From Streptomyces sp. CB02959 (lineage in GTDB: Bacteria; Actinomycetota; Actinomycetes; Streptomycetales; Streptomycetaceae), in contig NZ_NNBP01000014.1 of NCBI RefSeq assembly GCF_002803155.1, forward strand, positions 28,429 through 92,428: a stretch of 64,000 bases of DNA. Direction: 5' to 3'. Shown one piece after another: positions 7,511 to 16,266 of this stretch. A program made the position numbers and the translations under genes. Below the pieces are notes generated by a model. That model did not search any database and had not been told where the DNA came from. It saw nothing but the letters and a program-made list of their open reading frames with translations. Numbering within the stretch: position 1 is the first letter of the stretch; every line of letters begins with the position of its first letter.

Positions 7511-8755
7511 ATGACCTCACCGAGCGCCGAGCAGTACTGCCCTCACACCGTCGTCTTCCGCGACATCCGGCCCTTCGGGGGTCCGCCCGTCGACCTCACC
7601 GTCGTCGACGGCGTGATCGACGAGGTCCGCGCCGTGGCCGACGGCGGCGCCGCCGGGCCGGGTCCCTGGTCGGCGGTGGCGGAGGAGGTCGACTGCGGTG
7701 GCATGCTCGCGCTGCCCTCGCTCGTCGACGCGCACATCCACCCCGACAAGACCTCCTGGGGCGAGCCCTGGTACACCCGCCGCCGCCCCGCCCACGGCAT
7801 CGCCGACCACGTGCAACAGGACGTCGAGCTCTACCGGTCCCTGCCCACCCCGGTCGGCGTGCGGGCGCACCGGCTCATGGCCCACGCCGCGGCATCCGGC
7901 ACCCGTGCCATGCGCGCGCACGCCGACGTGGCCCCCGCCTACGGACTCGAAGCCCTCGCCGGCGTCAACGAGGCGCGCGACGCCCTCGCCGGAGTCCTCG
8001 ACGTCCAGATCGTCGGCTTCCCCCAGCACGGCCTGCGCCAGGCACCGGGGACCGACGCACTCCTGGACGAGGCCGCCCGCGGCGGCCTGCTCGACCTCGT
8101 CGGCGGCATCGACCCCGCGGGCTTCGACGACGATCCCGAGCACCTGGACACCGTCTTCGCCCTCGCCGAACGCCACCGCCTCGGGGTGGACATCCACCTG
8201 CACGACCGCGGCGAGCGGGGCCTCGCCCCGCTGCGCGAGATCATCGCGCGCACCCGCGCCCTGGACATGGGCGGCCACGTCACCGTCAGCCATGTCTTCT
8301 GCATCCCCGGACTGGGCCCGCGCGAGCTCGACGAACTGGCCGGCGAACTGGCCGCGGCGGGCGTGTCGCTGACCACGGTGGCCGCCGACTCCGTGTCGGT
8401 CCTGCCGCACCGGCGACTGCGCGCCCACGGGGTGCGGGTCGGCATCGGCTCCGACGGCGTGCGCGACGCCTGGAGTCCCTTCGGCACCGCGGACATGCTG
8501 CACCGCGCCCACCTCCTCGGGTACTGCACCGGCGCCCGCCTCGACGAGGAACTCGACGCGTGCTACCTGGCCGCCGCCCACGACGGGGCCGCGCTCGTCG
8601 GGCTGCCCACGGTGGACCTCGCGCCCGGTGCGCCCGCCGACTTCCTCCTCGTCGACGGTGAGTGCCTGGCCCAGGCGGTGGTGGACGTGCCGCGTCGGCG
8701 GATGGTCGTCCGGGCCGGCCGGGTGGTCGCCCGCGACGGAGCCCTCTGCCGGTGA
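7511..8755 (+). CDS. Cytosine-deaminase-like amidohydrolase
   Basis: A 414-residue metal-dependent amidohydrolase. Metal-binding motifs of the superfamily are visible: DAHIHPDK (HxH) near residue 80, DIHLHDRGE, TVSHVFC and GSDGVRD. The C-terminal beta-sandwich segment APADFLLVDGECL is typical. The closest family by motif is the CodA/N-isopropylammelide-type deaminase group, so a deamination or ring hydrolysis of a heterocycle is likely; the substrate is not readable. The ATG at 7511 lacks a strong ribosome site but is the last start before the conserved domain. It diverges from iclR and may be under the same regulator. Confidence 0.85.
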   Translation: MTSPSAEQYCPHTVVFRDIRPFGGPPVDLTVVDGVIDEVRAVADGGAAGPGPWSAVAEEVDCGGMLALPSLVDAHIHPDKTSWGEPWYTRRRPAHGIADHVQQDVELYRSLPTPVGVRAHRLMAHAAASGTRAMRAHADVAPAYGLEALAGVNEARDALAGVLDVQIVGFPQHGLRQAPGTDALLDEAARGGLLDLVGGIDPAGFDDDPEHLDTVFALAERHRLGVDIHLHDRGERGLAPLREIIARTRALDMGGHVTVSHVFCIPGLGPRELDELAGELAAAGVSLTTVAADSVSVLPHRRLRAHGVRVGIGSDGVRDAWSPFGTADMLHRAHLLGYCTGARLDEELDACYLAAAHDGAALVGLPTVDLAPGAPADFLLVDGECLAQAVVDVPRRRMVVRAGRVVARDGALCR

Positions 8756-8848
8756 GCGGACGGATCGGCCCGGTGCCGACGGGGCCGGCCGAGTGTGACG
8801 GGTGGCCGGATCGGCTTCCCTAAAGGACTCCACCACCTACCTCATTTT

Positions 8849-8891
8849 CCTTAACCTTCCCTATTTGCGTTGCCGATAGGGAAGGTTAAGG
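8849..8891. promoter_or_regulatory. Perfect 16-bp inverted repeat overlapping the ribosome site of the HTH gene
   Basis: CCTTAACCTTCCCTAT (8849-8864) and ATAGGGAAGGTTAAGG (8876-8891) are exact reverse complements separated by 11 bp. The right arm ends seven bases before the ATG at 8899 and contains the only plausible ribosome site (TAAGG). It could be an autoregulatory operator, an mRNA hairpin that hides the start site, or both. It is markedly AT-richer than its surroundings. Confidence 0.75.
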
Positions 8892-8898
8892 TATTTTC

Positions 8899-9330
8899 AT
8901 GAGTGATCGTCTGTACTCCGTGGAGCAGGTGGCCGAACGGCTGGGCCTGCACGCACGCACCGTCCGCAACTACGTGCGCGACGGGCGGCTCCCCGCGGTC
9001 CGCATCGGCAAGCAGTACCGCATCGCGCACGAGGACCTGGAGACCTTCACCGGGCGACCGGTGGACGCGCCCGAGAGCGGAACGGCGGGGCGGCAGCGCC
9101 ATACCGAGGTGTCGAGCATCGTGGAGATCGAGGACATCGACCCCCGGACGGTCGACCGGCTGACCGTGCTCCTGATGACCGCGACCGCCGGACGCGGACC
9201 GGAGGAGCGACCGCTGCGGATCGAGACGGTCCACGACAAGGACCGGGCCCGGATGAAGGTCATCGTCCTGGGCGGACTGGCCGACACGGCCCGGCTGTTC
9301 GACTACATGGAGGGGGTACTCGAGTCATGA
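8899..9330 (+). CDS. Small MerR/excisionase-type HTH regulator
   Basis: A 143-residue protein whose first ~50 residues form a MerR/BldC-like winged helix: YSVEQVAERLGLHARTVRNY then VRDGRLPAVRIGKQYRIA. The remaining ~90 residues (acidic, with LTVLLMTATAGRG and a DKDRARMKVIVLGG strand) are not recognised and may bind a ligand or mediate oligomerisation. The stop overlaps the ATG of the alpha/beta hydrolase as ATGA, indicating translational coupling. The 16-bp palindrome just upstream is a natural autoregulatory target. Confidence 0.87.
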   Translation: MSDRLYSVEQVAERLGLHARTVRNYVRDGRLPAVRIGKQYRIAHEDLETFTGRPVDAPESGTAGRQRHTEVSSIVEIEDIDPRTVDRLTVLLMTATAGRGPEERPLRIETVHDKDRARMKVIVLGGLADTARLFDYMEGVLES

Positions 9331-10208
9331 ACACGAGCGAGGGAACGGGCACCGCAACGGCCGCCGGGACGGGCGCGCTCTACAAGTCCCAGGCCGGGGC
9401 GGCGGAGGTCCTGCGGCACTACCAGGAGGCACTGGACGCCTGGCCGGTGCCGGCCGAGCGGATGCGGGTGCCGACCCGGCAGGGCGAGACCTTCGTCGTC
9501 GTCTCCGGCCCGCCGGACGCGCCGCCCGTGGTCCTGCTGCACGGCTCGGGTGCCAACGTGACGATGTGGCAGGACGACATCGCGTCCTGGTCGCGGCACT
9601 TCCGCACCTACGCCGTGGACGTCATCGGCGAGCCCGGTCTGAGCGCGCCGGTCCGGCTCCCGTTGGCCTCGGACGCCCACGCGCGGTGGATGGACGACGT
9701 GTGGGAAGGGCTCGGGATCTCCACCGCGGCCGTGGTGGCGACCTCCCTCGGCGGGTGGCTGGCGCTGGACTACGCCGGCCGCCGGCCGGGGCGGGTGACG
9801 CGACTGGCGCTGCTGTGCCCGGGCGGCGTGGGGCGGCAGAAGATGGGCGGCGTGGTCAAGTCGGTGCTGCTGCGTGCCTTCGGCCGCAAGGGGGTCGCCC
9901 GCTCGGCGCGCTCGCTGGCGGGCCTGGAGGATCCCGCGCTCCAGCCCGTTCTCGACACCGTGATCCGCAACTTCACGCACTTCAAGCCGCGTACCGAGCG
10001 GCTGCCCGTCTTCCCCGACGAGGCGCTGCGTGGACTGGGCATGCCGGTACTGGTGATCGCCGGGGACCGGGACGCCATGTTCGACTCCGCGGAGACCGCT
10101 CGGCGGGTGCGCGCCTGCGTACCGCAGGCCACGGTGCACCTCCTGCCCGGGGTCGGCCACGCCGTCTTCGGCCAGACCCGGACGATCGAGGAGTTCCTGC
10201 GCGCCTGA
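9327..10208 (+). CDS. Alpha/beta-fold hydrolase
   Basis: A 293-residue hydrolase. Visible elements: oxyanion segment VVLLHGSGANVTMW (HG near residue 73), nucleophile elbow TSLGGW (GxSxG variant with Thr in first position), probable acid Asp in VIAGDRDAMFD, and catalytic His in LLPGVGHAVFG. The fold is confident; the substrate is not. It is co-transcribed with the HTH gene through a four-base overlap, so the regulator may sense the hydrolase's substrate or product. A long hairpin follows the gene. Confidence 0.9.
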   Translation: MNTSEGTGTATAAGTGALYKSQAGAAEVLRHYQEALDAWPVPAERMRVPTRQGETFVVVSGPPDAPPVVLLHGSGANVTMWQDDIASWSRHFRTYAVDVIGEPGLSAPVRLPLASDAHARWMDDVWEGLGISTAAVVATSLGGWLALDYAGRRPGRVTRLALLCPGGVGRQKMGGVVKSVLLRAFGRKGVARSARSLAGLEDPALQPVLDTVIRNFTHFKPRTERLPVFPDEALRGLGMPVLVIAGDRDAMFDSAETARRVRACVPQATVHLLPGVGHAVFGQTRTIEEFLRA

Positions 10209-10248
10209 CGACCCCGACACCGGAGCGCCGCGGGCGGTGCCCTCGGAT

Positions 10249-10275
10249 CCGTGCCCGCCCAGGAGGCGGGCACGG
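10249..10275 (+). terminator. Hairpin after the alpha/beta hydrolase
   Basis: CCGTGCCCGCC and GGCGGGCACGG form a perfect 11-bp stem with a five-base loop. There is no U-run, as is usual in high-GC actinobacteria. It separates the HTH/hydrolase pair from the P450 gene. Confidence 0.6.
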
Positions 10276-10407
10276 TCCGGTGAGCCGCCCCGGAGCGGGC
10301 ATCCGGTGCCGGACACACCGGCGGTCGGGCATGCGCCCCCTTGCGCCCCCGCGCACCCCGGGGGGCTCTCTGGACGGCCCCCGGGTCGGGCCTTAGCGTC
10401 ACGCGTC

Positions 10408-11631
10408 GTGACGAGCATCCCGCAGGCACCTGACATCCTGTCACCAGAGTTCGCGACCGACCCCTACCCGGCGTACCGCGTACTGCGCGAGCACTACCCG
10501 CTGCTGCACCACGAGGGCACCGGCAGCTATCTGATCTCCCGATACGAGGACGTCGAACGGGCCTTCCGTGAGCCCGTGTTCACCAGCGACAACTACGACT
10601 GGCAACTCGAACCGGTACACGGCGGCCGCACCCTCCCGCAGATGAGCGGCCGCGAACACGCCGTACGCCGGGCCCTGGTGGCCCCCGCCTTCCGCGGCCG
10701 GGAACTGCGCGAGACGTTCCTGCCGATCATCGAACGGAACGCCCGCGAGCTGATCGACGCGTTCCGCGGCGCGGAAGAGGTCGAGCTGGTGGGGCAGTTC
10801 GCCACCCGCTTCCCGATCAACGTGATCGTCGACATGCTCGGACTGGACCGCGCCGACCACGACCGCTTCCACGGCTGGTACACCGCGGTCATCGGCTTCA
10901 TCGCCAACCTCGCCCAGGACCCCGGGGTCGCCGCCGACGGCCGCCGCGCGGGAGAGGAGCTCGCCGCCTACCTGCACCCGGTCATCCGGCAACGCCGTGC
11001 CGCGCCCGGCGACGACCTGCTCTCCCGGCTGTGCACCGCCGAGGTCGAGGGCATCCGGATGACCGACCAGGACATCACCGCGTTCGTGAGCCTGCTGCTG
11101 TCCGCGGGCGGCGAGACCACGGACAAGGCCATCGCCCTGACCGTCCGCAACCTGCTCGCCCACCCCGACCAGCTCGCCGCGGTCCGCGCCGACCGCTCGC
11201 TGATACCCGCCGCCTTCGCCGAGACGCTGCGCCACACCCCGCCGATCCAGATGATCATGCGGCAGCCCGCCGCGGACGTCACCCTCAGCGGCGGCACCGT
11301 GCCCGCCGGCGCCACCGTCACCTGCCTGATCGGCGCCGCCAACCGCGACCCCCGCCGCTACGCCCGGCCCGACACGTTCGACGTCTTCCGCCCCGACCTC
11401 ACCCCGGCCAACGCCTTCAGCGCCGCCGCCCAGCACGTCGCCTTCGGCCTCGGCCGGCACTTCTGCGTGGGCGCCCTGCTGGCCAAGGCCGAGGTCGAGA
11501 CCGGCGTCAACCAACTCCTCGACAGCTTCCCCAACTTGGGGTTCGCGGACGACACCGCACCGGCCGACGCGGGCGTCTTCACCCGCGGACCGCGGCAGCT
11601 CCGGCTACGCCTCGGCAGCGCCCGGGGATGA
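10408..11631 (+). CDS. Cytochrome P450
   Basis: A soluble bacterial P450 of 407 residues. Motifs in order: I-helix AGGETTDKA (about residues 233-241, with the acid/Thr pair replaced by E-T), K-helix EtLR in AETLRHTPP, and heme loop FGLGRHFCVGA with the axial thiolate at Cys353. The start is a GTG at 10408. It needs a ferredoxin and reductase, neither of which is adjacent. The gene stands alone between the hydrolase hairpin and the convergent Lrp-type gene. Family-level substrate cannot be told from sequence. Confidence 0.94.
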   Translation: MTSIPQAPDILSPEFATDPYPAYRVLREHYPLLHHEGTGSYLISRYEDVERAFREPVFTSDNYDWQLEPVHGGRTLPQMSGREHAVRRALVAPAFRGRELRETFLPIIERNARELIDAFRGAEEVELVGQFATRFPINVIVDMLGLDRADHDRFHGWYTAVIGFIANLAQDPGVAADGRRAGEELAAYLHPVIRQRRAAPGDDLLSRLCTAEVEGIRMTDQDITAFVSLLLSAGGETTDKAIALTVRNLLAHPDQLAAVRADRSLIPAAFAETLRHTPPIQMIMRQPAADVTLSGGTVPAGATVTCLIGAANRDPRRYARPDTFDVFRPDLTPANAFSAAAQHVAFGLGRHFCVGALLAKAEVETGVNQLLDSFPNLGFADDTAPADAGVFTRGPRQLRLRLGSARG

Positions 11632-11680
11632 GCGACTCCGGTGGACTCGGGACACCCGCACCGCCCGCCGCCGGGCAGGG

Positions 11681-12721
11681 TCACGCCCCCGCGGAGTGGC
11701 TGCCCGCCCACGGGTCCACCGGGACCACCCCGGTCACCCTGCCCCGCGTGTCCAGCAGCCGCCCCATCAACTTGGTCTGCCGCAGGACGACCGAGCGGTC
11801 GCGCAGGACCAGCTGCGGCAGCCGCTCGCCGAGCTGGGTCTCCAGCCGCTGCACGTCCGCCACGGTGTGCAACCACACCGTGAAGAGGAGGTTCTGCGGA
11901 CCGGTCACCGAGGAGCACAGCCGGACCTCGGGCAGCGTGAGCAGCACCCGGACCGCCTCCGGCAACCGCTCCGCGGGCACGCTCGCCCACAACGTGGCGG
12001 ACACCGGCCACTCGGTCAGTTCGCGCGCCACCTCGCAGCGCAACGCCAGATCGTGGTCGGCGATCAGCCGGCCGACCCGGCGGCGGACGGTGGGCGCACT
12101 CAGCCCGACCGCCCGGCCCAGAGCGACCGCGCTCGCCCGGCCGTCCCGGGACAGCTCGGGCAGCAGCGCCCGGTCGGTGCCGTCGAGGGGCACCGCCGTG
12201 CCGGAGCGCGGCGGCGGCGCGGCGGCGGTCCGCAGCTGCTCGCCCTGGCCGGCGGTCAGCACCCGCAGCCGCCACCGGCTGCCCTCGCCGTAGAGGCGGG
12301 TGGCGATCCCCGCGCGGGTGGCGGTGACGCCGGGCAGCACCGCGATCGTGCCCAGCAGCAGCGCGGAGAGTTCGCCGAGGCCGGGCACGAAGGCGGTGAT
12401 CAGCAGGTCGCGGCCGCCGGCCATGTGCTCGACGGTGGCGACCTGCGGGACGGTGGCCAGCGCCTGGGCGACCGCCTCCACGCTGCCGGACCGGCAGTCG
12501 ATCTCGATGAAGGCGGTGACCACCCGCTCCAGGAGGCGGCGGCCCGGGTAGCCGGTGACCCAGGCCAGCCCGGAGCCCTCCAGACGACTCCAGCGCCGGG
12601 CCGCGGTGACCGGGTCGATGCCGAGGACCGGCGCGACGGTCTGCCAGGACGCCCGTGGGGAGATCTGCAACGCATGGACCAGTCGCGCGTCGAGACCGAC
12701 CAGGACACCGGTTTCCTGCAT
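11681..12721 (-). CDS. Double-module Lrp/AsnC-family regulator
   Basis: About 346 residues made of two consecutive Lrp-like units, each a helix-turn-helix followed by an AsnC/RAM-like alpha/beta domain. Module one contains LVHALQISPRASWQTVAPVL and VAFIEI-type strands; module two contains DRALLPELSRDGRASAVALG and SAPTVRRRVGRL. ATG 12721 has GAGG eight bases upstream; an in-frame ATG at 12751 is the alternative. The single-chain two-module form is common in Streptomyces. It diverges from the remnant of an M20 amidohydrolase, a typical Lrp target, so its original neighbour may have been an amino-acid hydrolase. Confidence 0.87.
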   Translation of the reverse strand: MQETGVLVGLDARLVHALQISPRASWQTVAPVLGIDPVTAARRWSRLEGSGLAWVTGYPGRRLLERVVTAFIEIDCRSGSVEAVAQALATVPQVATVEHMAGGRDLLITAFVPGLGELSALLLGTIAVLPGVTATRAGIATRLYGEGSRWRLRVLTAGQGEQLRTAAAPPPRSGTAVPLDGTDRALLPELSRDGRASAVALGRAVGLSAPTVRRRVGRLIADHDLALRCEVARELTEWPVSATLWASVPAERLPEAVRVLLTLPEVRLCSSVTGPQNLLFTVWLHTVADVQRLETQLGERLPQLVLRDRSVVLRQTKLMGRLLDTRGRVTGVVPVDPWAGSHSAGA

Positions 12722-12871
12722 GAGTGCCGCCTCGCTGTGTCTTTCCTGCATTCCCAAGGTATTCCGTTTGCCCCGCTCACGGCGGTGCGCAGCATGTCCT
12801 CCCAGCCGGGCAGGCAGCCCGGCACGGGCGGCCCAGGGAGGTCCCGGGCCCCGTGGGGAAAGAGGTACGCG

Positions 12872-13240
12872 ATGACTCCAGCGGTCGCCGAAAGCGGTAC
12901 GCAGACCGGAGGGGCGGCCGCGGAGTTCGCTGAGCTGTACCCGGTGACCGTCAACGACCACGCCGAGGCGGAATTCGCCGCGCACACCGTACGGGAGGCC
13001 CTCGGCGAGGAGCGCTTCGCCCCGCTGCCGCAGCCGTTGCACGGTTCGGAGGACTTCTCCCGGGTGCTGGCCGAGGCCCCCGGCGCGATGCTCACCCTGG
13101 GCGCCCCGCCGGCCGGCGCCGACCCCGAGCACAGCCCCAACAACCACTCCCCGCTGGCCGAGTTCGACGACGCGGTGCTGGCGGACGGCGCGGCGGTCTA
13201 CGCGGAACTGGCGGCCCGGCGGCTGACGCACACCGGATGA
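12872..13240 (+). pseudogene. C-terminal remnant of an M20-family amidohydrolase/peptidase
   Basis: 122 codons that match only the end of M20 metallopeptidases such as hippurate hydrolase: YPVTVNDHAEAEF, LHGSEDFSRVLAEAPGAML, then NNHSPLAEFDDAVLADGAA. Intact enzymes are about 400 residues; the N-terminal metal ligands and most of the catalytic domain are missing. An ATG with an AGAGG ribosome site precedes the fragment, so a short product could still be made, but it would lack a complete active site. Most likely the left-over of a deletion next to the divergent Lrp gene. Confidence 0.8.
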
Positions 13241-13247
13241 GGTGCGG

Positions 13248-13295
13248 GCGCCCGGTCCGCGCCGGCGGAGCGTACCGCCGGCGCGGACCGGGCGC
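13248..13295. terminator. Strong bidirectional hairpin between convergent genes
   Basis: A perfect 21-bp stem (13248-13268 with 13275-13295) around a six-base loop lies between the M20 remnant and the convergent secDF end. It fits a shared terminator for both strands. Confidence 0.75.
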
Positions 13296-13345
13296 ACCCG
13301 GTGCCGCAGGTCAGCCGTGCGGTGACCTGCGACGGTGGTCAGCCG

Positions 13346-15661
13346 TCACACACGGGCACCGCTGTCACGGCGTTCCCGGCGGCCGCCGTGCCGGTGCGGC
13401 GCACGGCGGGCCGGCCCTCCGGACGCCGTCCCACCGCGCCGCTCCAGCACGACCGCCAGCGGGGTCGCGGTGCACACCGACGAGTACGTGCCGACCGCGA
13501 TGCCGATCAGCAGGGCCAGCGCGAAGTCGGTCAGCGCCTCGCCGCCCAGCGCGGCGAGCGCGGCGAGGACGAACACCGCTCCCATACCGGTGTTGACGGT
13601 GCGTGGCACGGTTTGCAGCACCGCGGTGTTGGCGAGCTCCGGGAACGGGGTGCCGCCCGCGGCGGCCCGCAGTTCGCGTACCCGGTCGAAGACCACCACC
13701 GAGTCGTTGACGGAGTACCCGACGACGGTCAGCAGGGCTGCCAGGAAGACCCCGTCGACCGGCTTGCCGAGCCAGGCGAACACCCCGACCAGGACGAGGA
13801 CGTCGTGCGCCATGGCCACCACGGCGGACAGCGCGAACGTCCACCGGAAGCGCACCGCGAGGTAGGCCAACTGCGCGGCGAGGGCGAGGCCGAGGGCCAG
13901 CAGCGCACCGCGGCGCAGTTCGTCCCCCAGGCTCGGGCCGATCAGCTCGTCCCGCACCTTGCGCGCCCCGCCGCCGAGCTCGTCGACGACCCGGCCCGCC
14001 GTGGCCAGCTCCCCGGGGGAGAGCCGTTCGGTGCGCACCGTCAGGGTGCGCTCGCCGGAGGTGGTGACCTGCGCCCGGTCGAGCCCCGCGGTGTCGAGCG
14101 CGGCGCGGGCCCGCTCGGCGTCGACCGGCCGGGTGGTGGTGTACTCGACCATCCGGCCGCCGGTGAACTCCACGCCGTATTCCAGCCCGCGGACGGCGAT
14201 GCCGGACGTGGCCAGGAGCAGGGCGACACCGCTCAGCGCCAACCAGCGGCGCCGGTGGCGCATCAGGTCCGGCCGGCGGCGGGAGAGCCAGGACCGGACC
14301 CGGCCGGGACCGGCCAGACCGGTCAGCCGCGGGCGCCGTCGGACCGGCCCGAGCGCGACCGCGCACTCCGCCAGTACCCGGGTGACCAGCAGCGCACTGA
14401 CCATCGACGCGGCCACCCCGATGCACAGGGTGACGCCGAAGCCGCGCACCGGCCCGGACGCGAAGAAGAACAGCAGCACCGCCGCGAGCAGGGTGGTGAC
14501 GTTGGAATCGGCGATGGCGCTGAACGCGTTGCGGAAGCCGGCCGCCAGGGCGCTGCGCAGGGTCCGCGGGCGGGCGTCCGGCCCCGCCGCGTACTCCTCC
14601 CGGGCGCGCTCGAAGGCCAGCACGTTGGCGTCCACGGCCATCCCGATCGCCAGGACGAAACCGGCGAGGCCGGGGAGGGTGAGGGTGGAGCCCAGAGCCA
14701 GCAGCGCCGCGTAGGAGATCAGTGCGTAGCAGGCCAGGGCCAGCGTGGCGAGCCCGCCGAGCAGGCGGTAGACGACCGTGAGGAACACGGCTGTCAACGC
14801 GATCCCGATGAGGGCCGCCTGAGCACTGGAGGTGATGGCCAGAGCGCCCAGGGTCGGGCCGACGGCGCGCTGTTCGACGAGGTCCACCGGCACCGGCAGC
14901 GCCCCGCCATTGATGAGCAGAGCCAACTCCTGCGCCGTGCGCTGGTCGAAGCCGCCGGTGATCCGGGTGGTCCCCCCGGTGATGCCGACCCCGCAGGCCA
15001 CGGACGTTTCGACCCGCGGCGACGAGATGATCTCGCGGTCCAGGACGATCGCCGCGCGGCGGGCCGGATCGTGCGGTGCGGCGCAGGCCGCCGTGCCGGT
15101 CAGCCGGGCCCAGGCCCGCTCGCCGGTACCGTGCAGACTCAGCCCGACGGACCAGCCGCTGCCGTCCTGCGCGTCGAACTCGGCCTCCGCGCGCTGCACT
15201 TCGGCACCGGTCAGGGCCGCGGGGCCCAGTCGCAGCGGGGTGCCCGAGTCGTCGGGCAGGACACTGTCGCGGCCACCGGGACCGGCGGGGGCGGACGGGG
15301 ATCCGGGGGCGGTGCCCAGGACCGGATGGATGGTGAGTTGGGCGGTGCGTCCGAGGACTTCGGCGGCCTCGTCGGGATCGTCGAGGCCGGGCAGTTCCAC
15401 GACGATGCGGTGTTCACCGGCCCGGGCGAGGTGGGGTTCGCTCACCCCGAGGGCGTCCACGCGGCGGCGGAGCACTTCGAGGGTGCGGTCGGTAGCGTCC
15501 CGGTCGGCCTCGGCGGTGGGGGAGTCGCGGGTTTCCAGGACGAGTCGGGTCCCACCGCGCAGGTCGAGACCGAGCCGTACGGGCTGGGTCAGCGCGAGGA
15601 ACGTGGAGAGGGCAAGGATCGCGAGCGCGAGCAGCGCCCGCACCCTTGTGGCGCGGGTCAA
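13346..15661 (-). CDS. secDF: Fused SecDF protein-export membrane protein
   Basis: A 771-residue RND-type secretion accessory protein joining SecD and SecF in one chain. The SecD half has an N-terminal TM segment, the GLDLRGGTRLVLE motif, a periplasmic domain, and VGPTLGALAITSSAQAAL with AIGMAVDANVLAFERARE. The SecF half shows GVEFTGGRMVEY, DELRRGALLALGLALAAQL and GYSVNDSVVVFDRVRE. The protein uses proton motive force to pull exported chains off SecYEG. Streptomyces usually carries separate secD and secF beside yajC, so this fused copy, away from yajC or ruvB, is probably an accessory paralogue. The chosen TTG has GGAGG four bases upstream; a GTG at 15643 is possible. Confidence 0.9.
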   Translation of the reverse strand: MTRATRVRALLALAILALSTFLALTQPVRLGLDLRGGTRLVLETRDSPTAEADRDATDRTLEVLRRRVDALGVSEPHLARAGEHRIVVELPGLDDPDEAAEVLGRTAQLTIHPVLGTAPGSPSAPAGPGGRDSVLPDDSGTPLRLGPAALTGAEVQRAEAEFDAQDGSGWSVGLSLHGTGERAWARLTGTAACAAPHDPARRAAIVLDREIISSPRVETSVACGVGITGGTTRITGGFDQRTAQELALLINGGALPVPVDLVEQRAVGPTLGALAITSSAQAALIGIALTAVFLTVVYRLLGGLATLALACYALISYAALLALGSTLTLPGLAGFVLAIGMAVDANVLAFERAREEYAAGPDARPRTLRSALAAGFRNAFSAIADSNVTTLLAAVLLFFFASGPVRGFGVTLCIGVAASMVSALLVTRVLAECAVALGPVRRRPRLTGLAGPGRVRSWLSRRRPDLMRHRRRWLALSGVALLLATSGIAVRGLEYGVEFTGGRMVEYTTTRPVDAERARAALDTAGLDRAQVTTSGERTLTVRTERLSPGELATAGRVVDELGGGARKVRDELIGPSLGDELRRGALLALGLALAAQLAYLAVRFRWTFALSAVVAMAHDVLVLVGVFAWLGKPVDGVFLAALLTVVGYSVNDSVVVFDRVRELRAAAGGTPFPELANTAVLQTVPRTVNTGMGAVFVLAALAALGGEALTDFALALLIGIAVGTYSSVCTATPLAVVLERRGGTASGGPARRAPHRHGGRRERRDSGARV

Positions 15662-16079
15662 GGTGCCTCCAGCAGGCAGGGGTGGGCCGCGGGTGCGGCC
15701 CCGGCGGGTGGATGTGCTCAGGGGCTGGAGGCACGGGCGGGGCCCGGTCCCGGCACCGGCCGGCGTAGTCGAGGGAGTCGGCGGCGACGGCGCCGGGCGG
15801 CGCGGAGAGGCTCGCATGGCGCGGCGGGCCCCCGCCGTGGGACGGGGGCAGGGTGCCGGGTCCCGGTGCGGGAGCGGGGAGGTGACGGGTCGTCGGACCG
15901 GTCAGGTGGGGGAGGCCGCGGTCCACGGTGTCCTGGGGCGCCGTGTGGTGTACACAGGCCGTCGCGGACGCAGCGGCCGCCGCGGCCGGAGCGCCGGCGA
16001 GCCCCGGCACGAGCAGCGCGACCGCGGCGAGGACGGCGAGCAGGATGGATCGGCGCCGAGGCGCCACGTGAGCACACAC
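15414..16079 (-). CDS. Putative secreted protein overlapping the secDF start
   Basis: An open frame starting at GTG 16079 behind AGGGAGGG. It opens with a clear signal peptide: basic APRRRSI, hydrophobic LLAVLAAVALLVPGLAG, then an Ala-rich cleavage region. About 100 further residues are plausible (Pro/His-rich, few recognisable motifs), but the frame has no stop until well inside secDF, an overlap of roughly 250 bp. Either the protein truly overlaps, or a frameshift or sequence error hides an earlier stop. The signal peptide is convincing; the 3' extent is not. Possibly a secreted partner of secDF. Confidence 0.4.
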   Translation of the reverse strand: MCAHVAPRRRSILLAVLAAVALLVPGLAGAPAAAAAASATACVHHTAPQDTVDRGLPHLTGPTTRHLPAPAPGPGTLPPSHGGGPPRHASLSAPPGAVAADSLDYAGRCRDRAPPVPPAPEHIHPPGPHPRPTPACWRHLDPRHKGAGAARARDPCPLHVPRADPARTARSRPARWDPTRPGNPRLPHRRGRPGRYRPHPRSAPPPRGRPRGERTPPRPGR

Positions 16080-16266
16080 AGTACGCAAACCCTCCCTTAC
16101 CGACACTCTGCCATGTCGGCCGCGCCCGCTGCCCGGCAGGGGCCCCGCTCCCCGGCGGCACGGCGCCGCGGACTTCGGCGCTTCGCGACCGCAGGCGCCA
16201 ACGCACTAAAGTGACAAGGGAGGTTGCGGGGGCCGTAGAGCAACACGAGTGAAGGGTGAGCAGGGC

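Noticed and set aside
13301-16252. 983-codon plus-strand frame
   Set aside because: Antisense shadow of secDF; composition is Gly/Gln/Arg-rich as expected from codon-biased complement.
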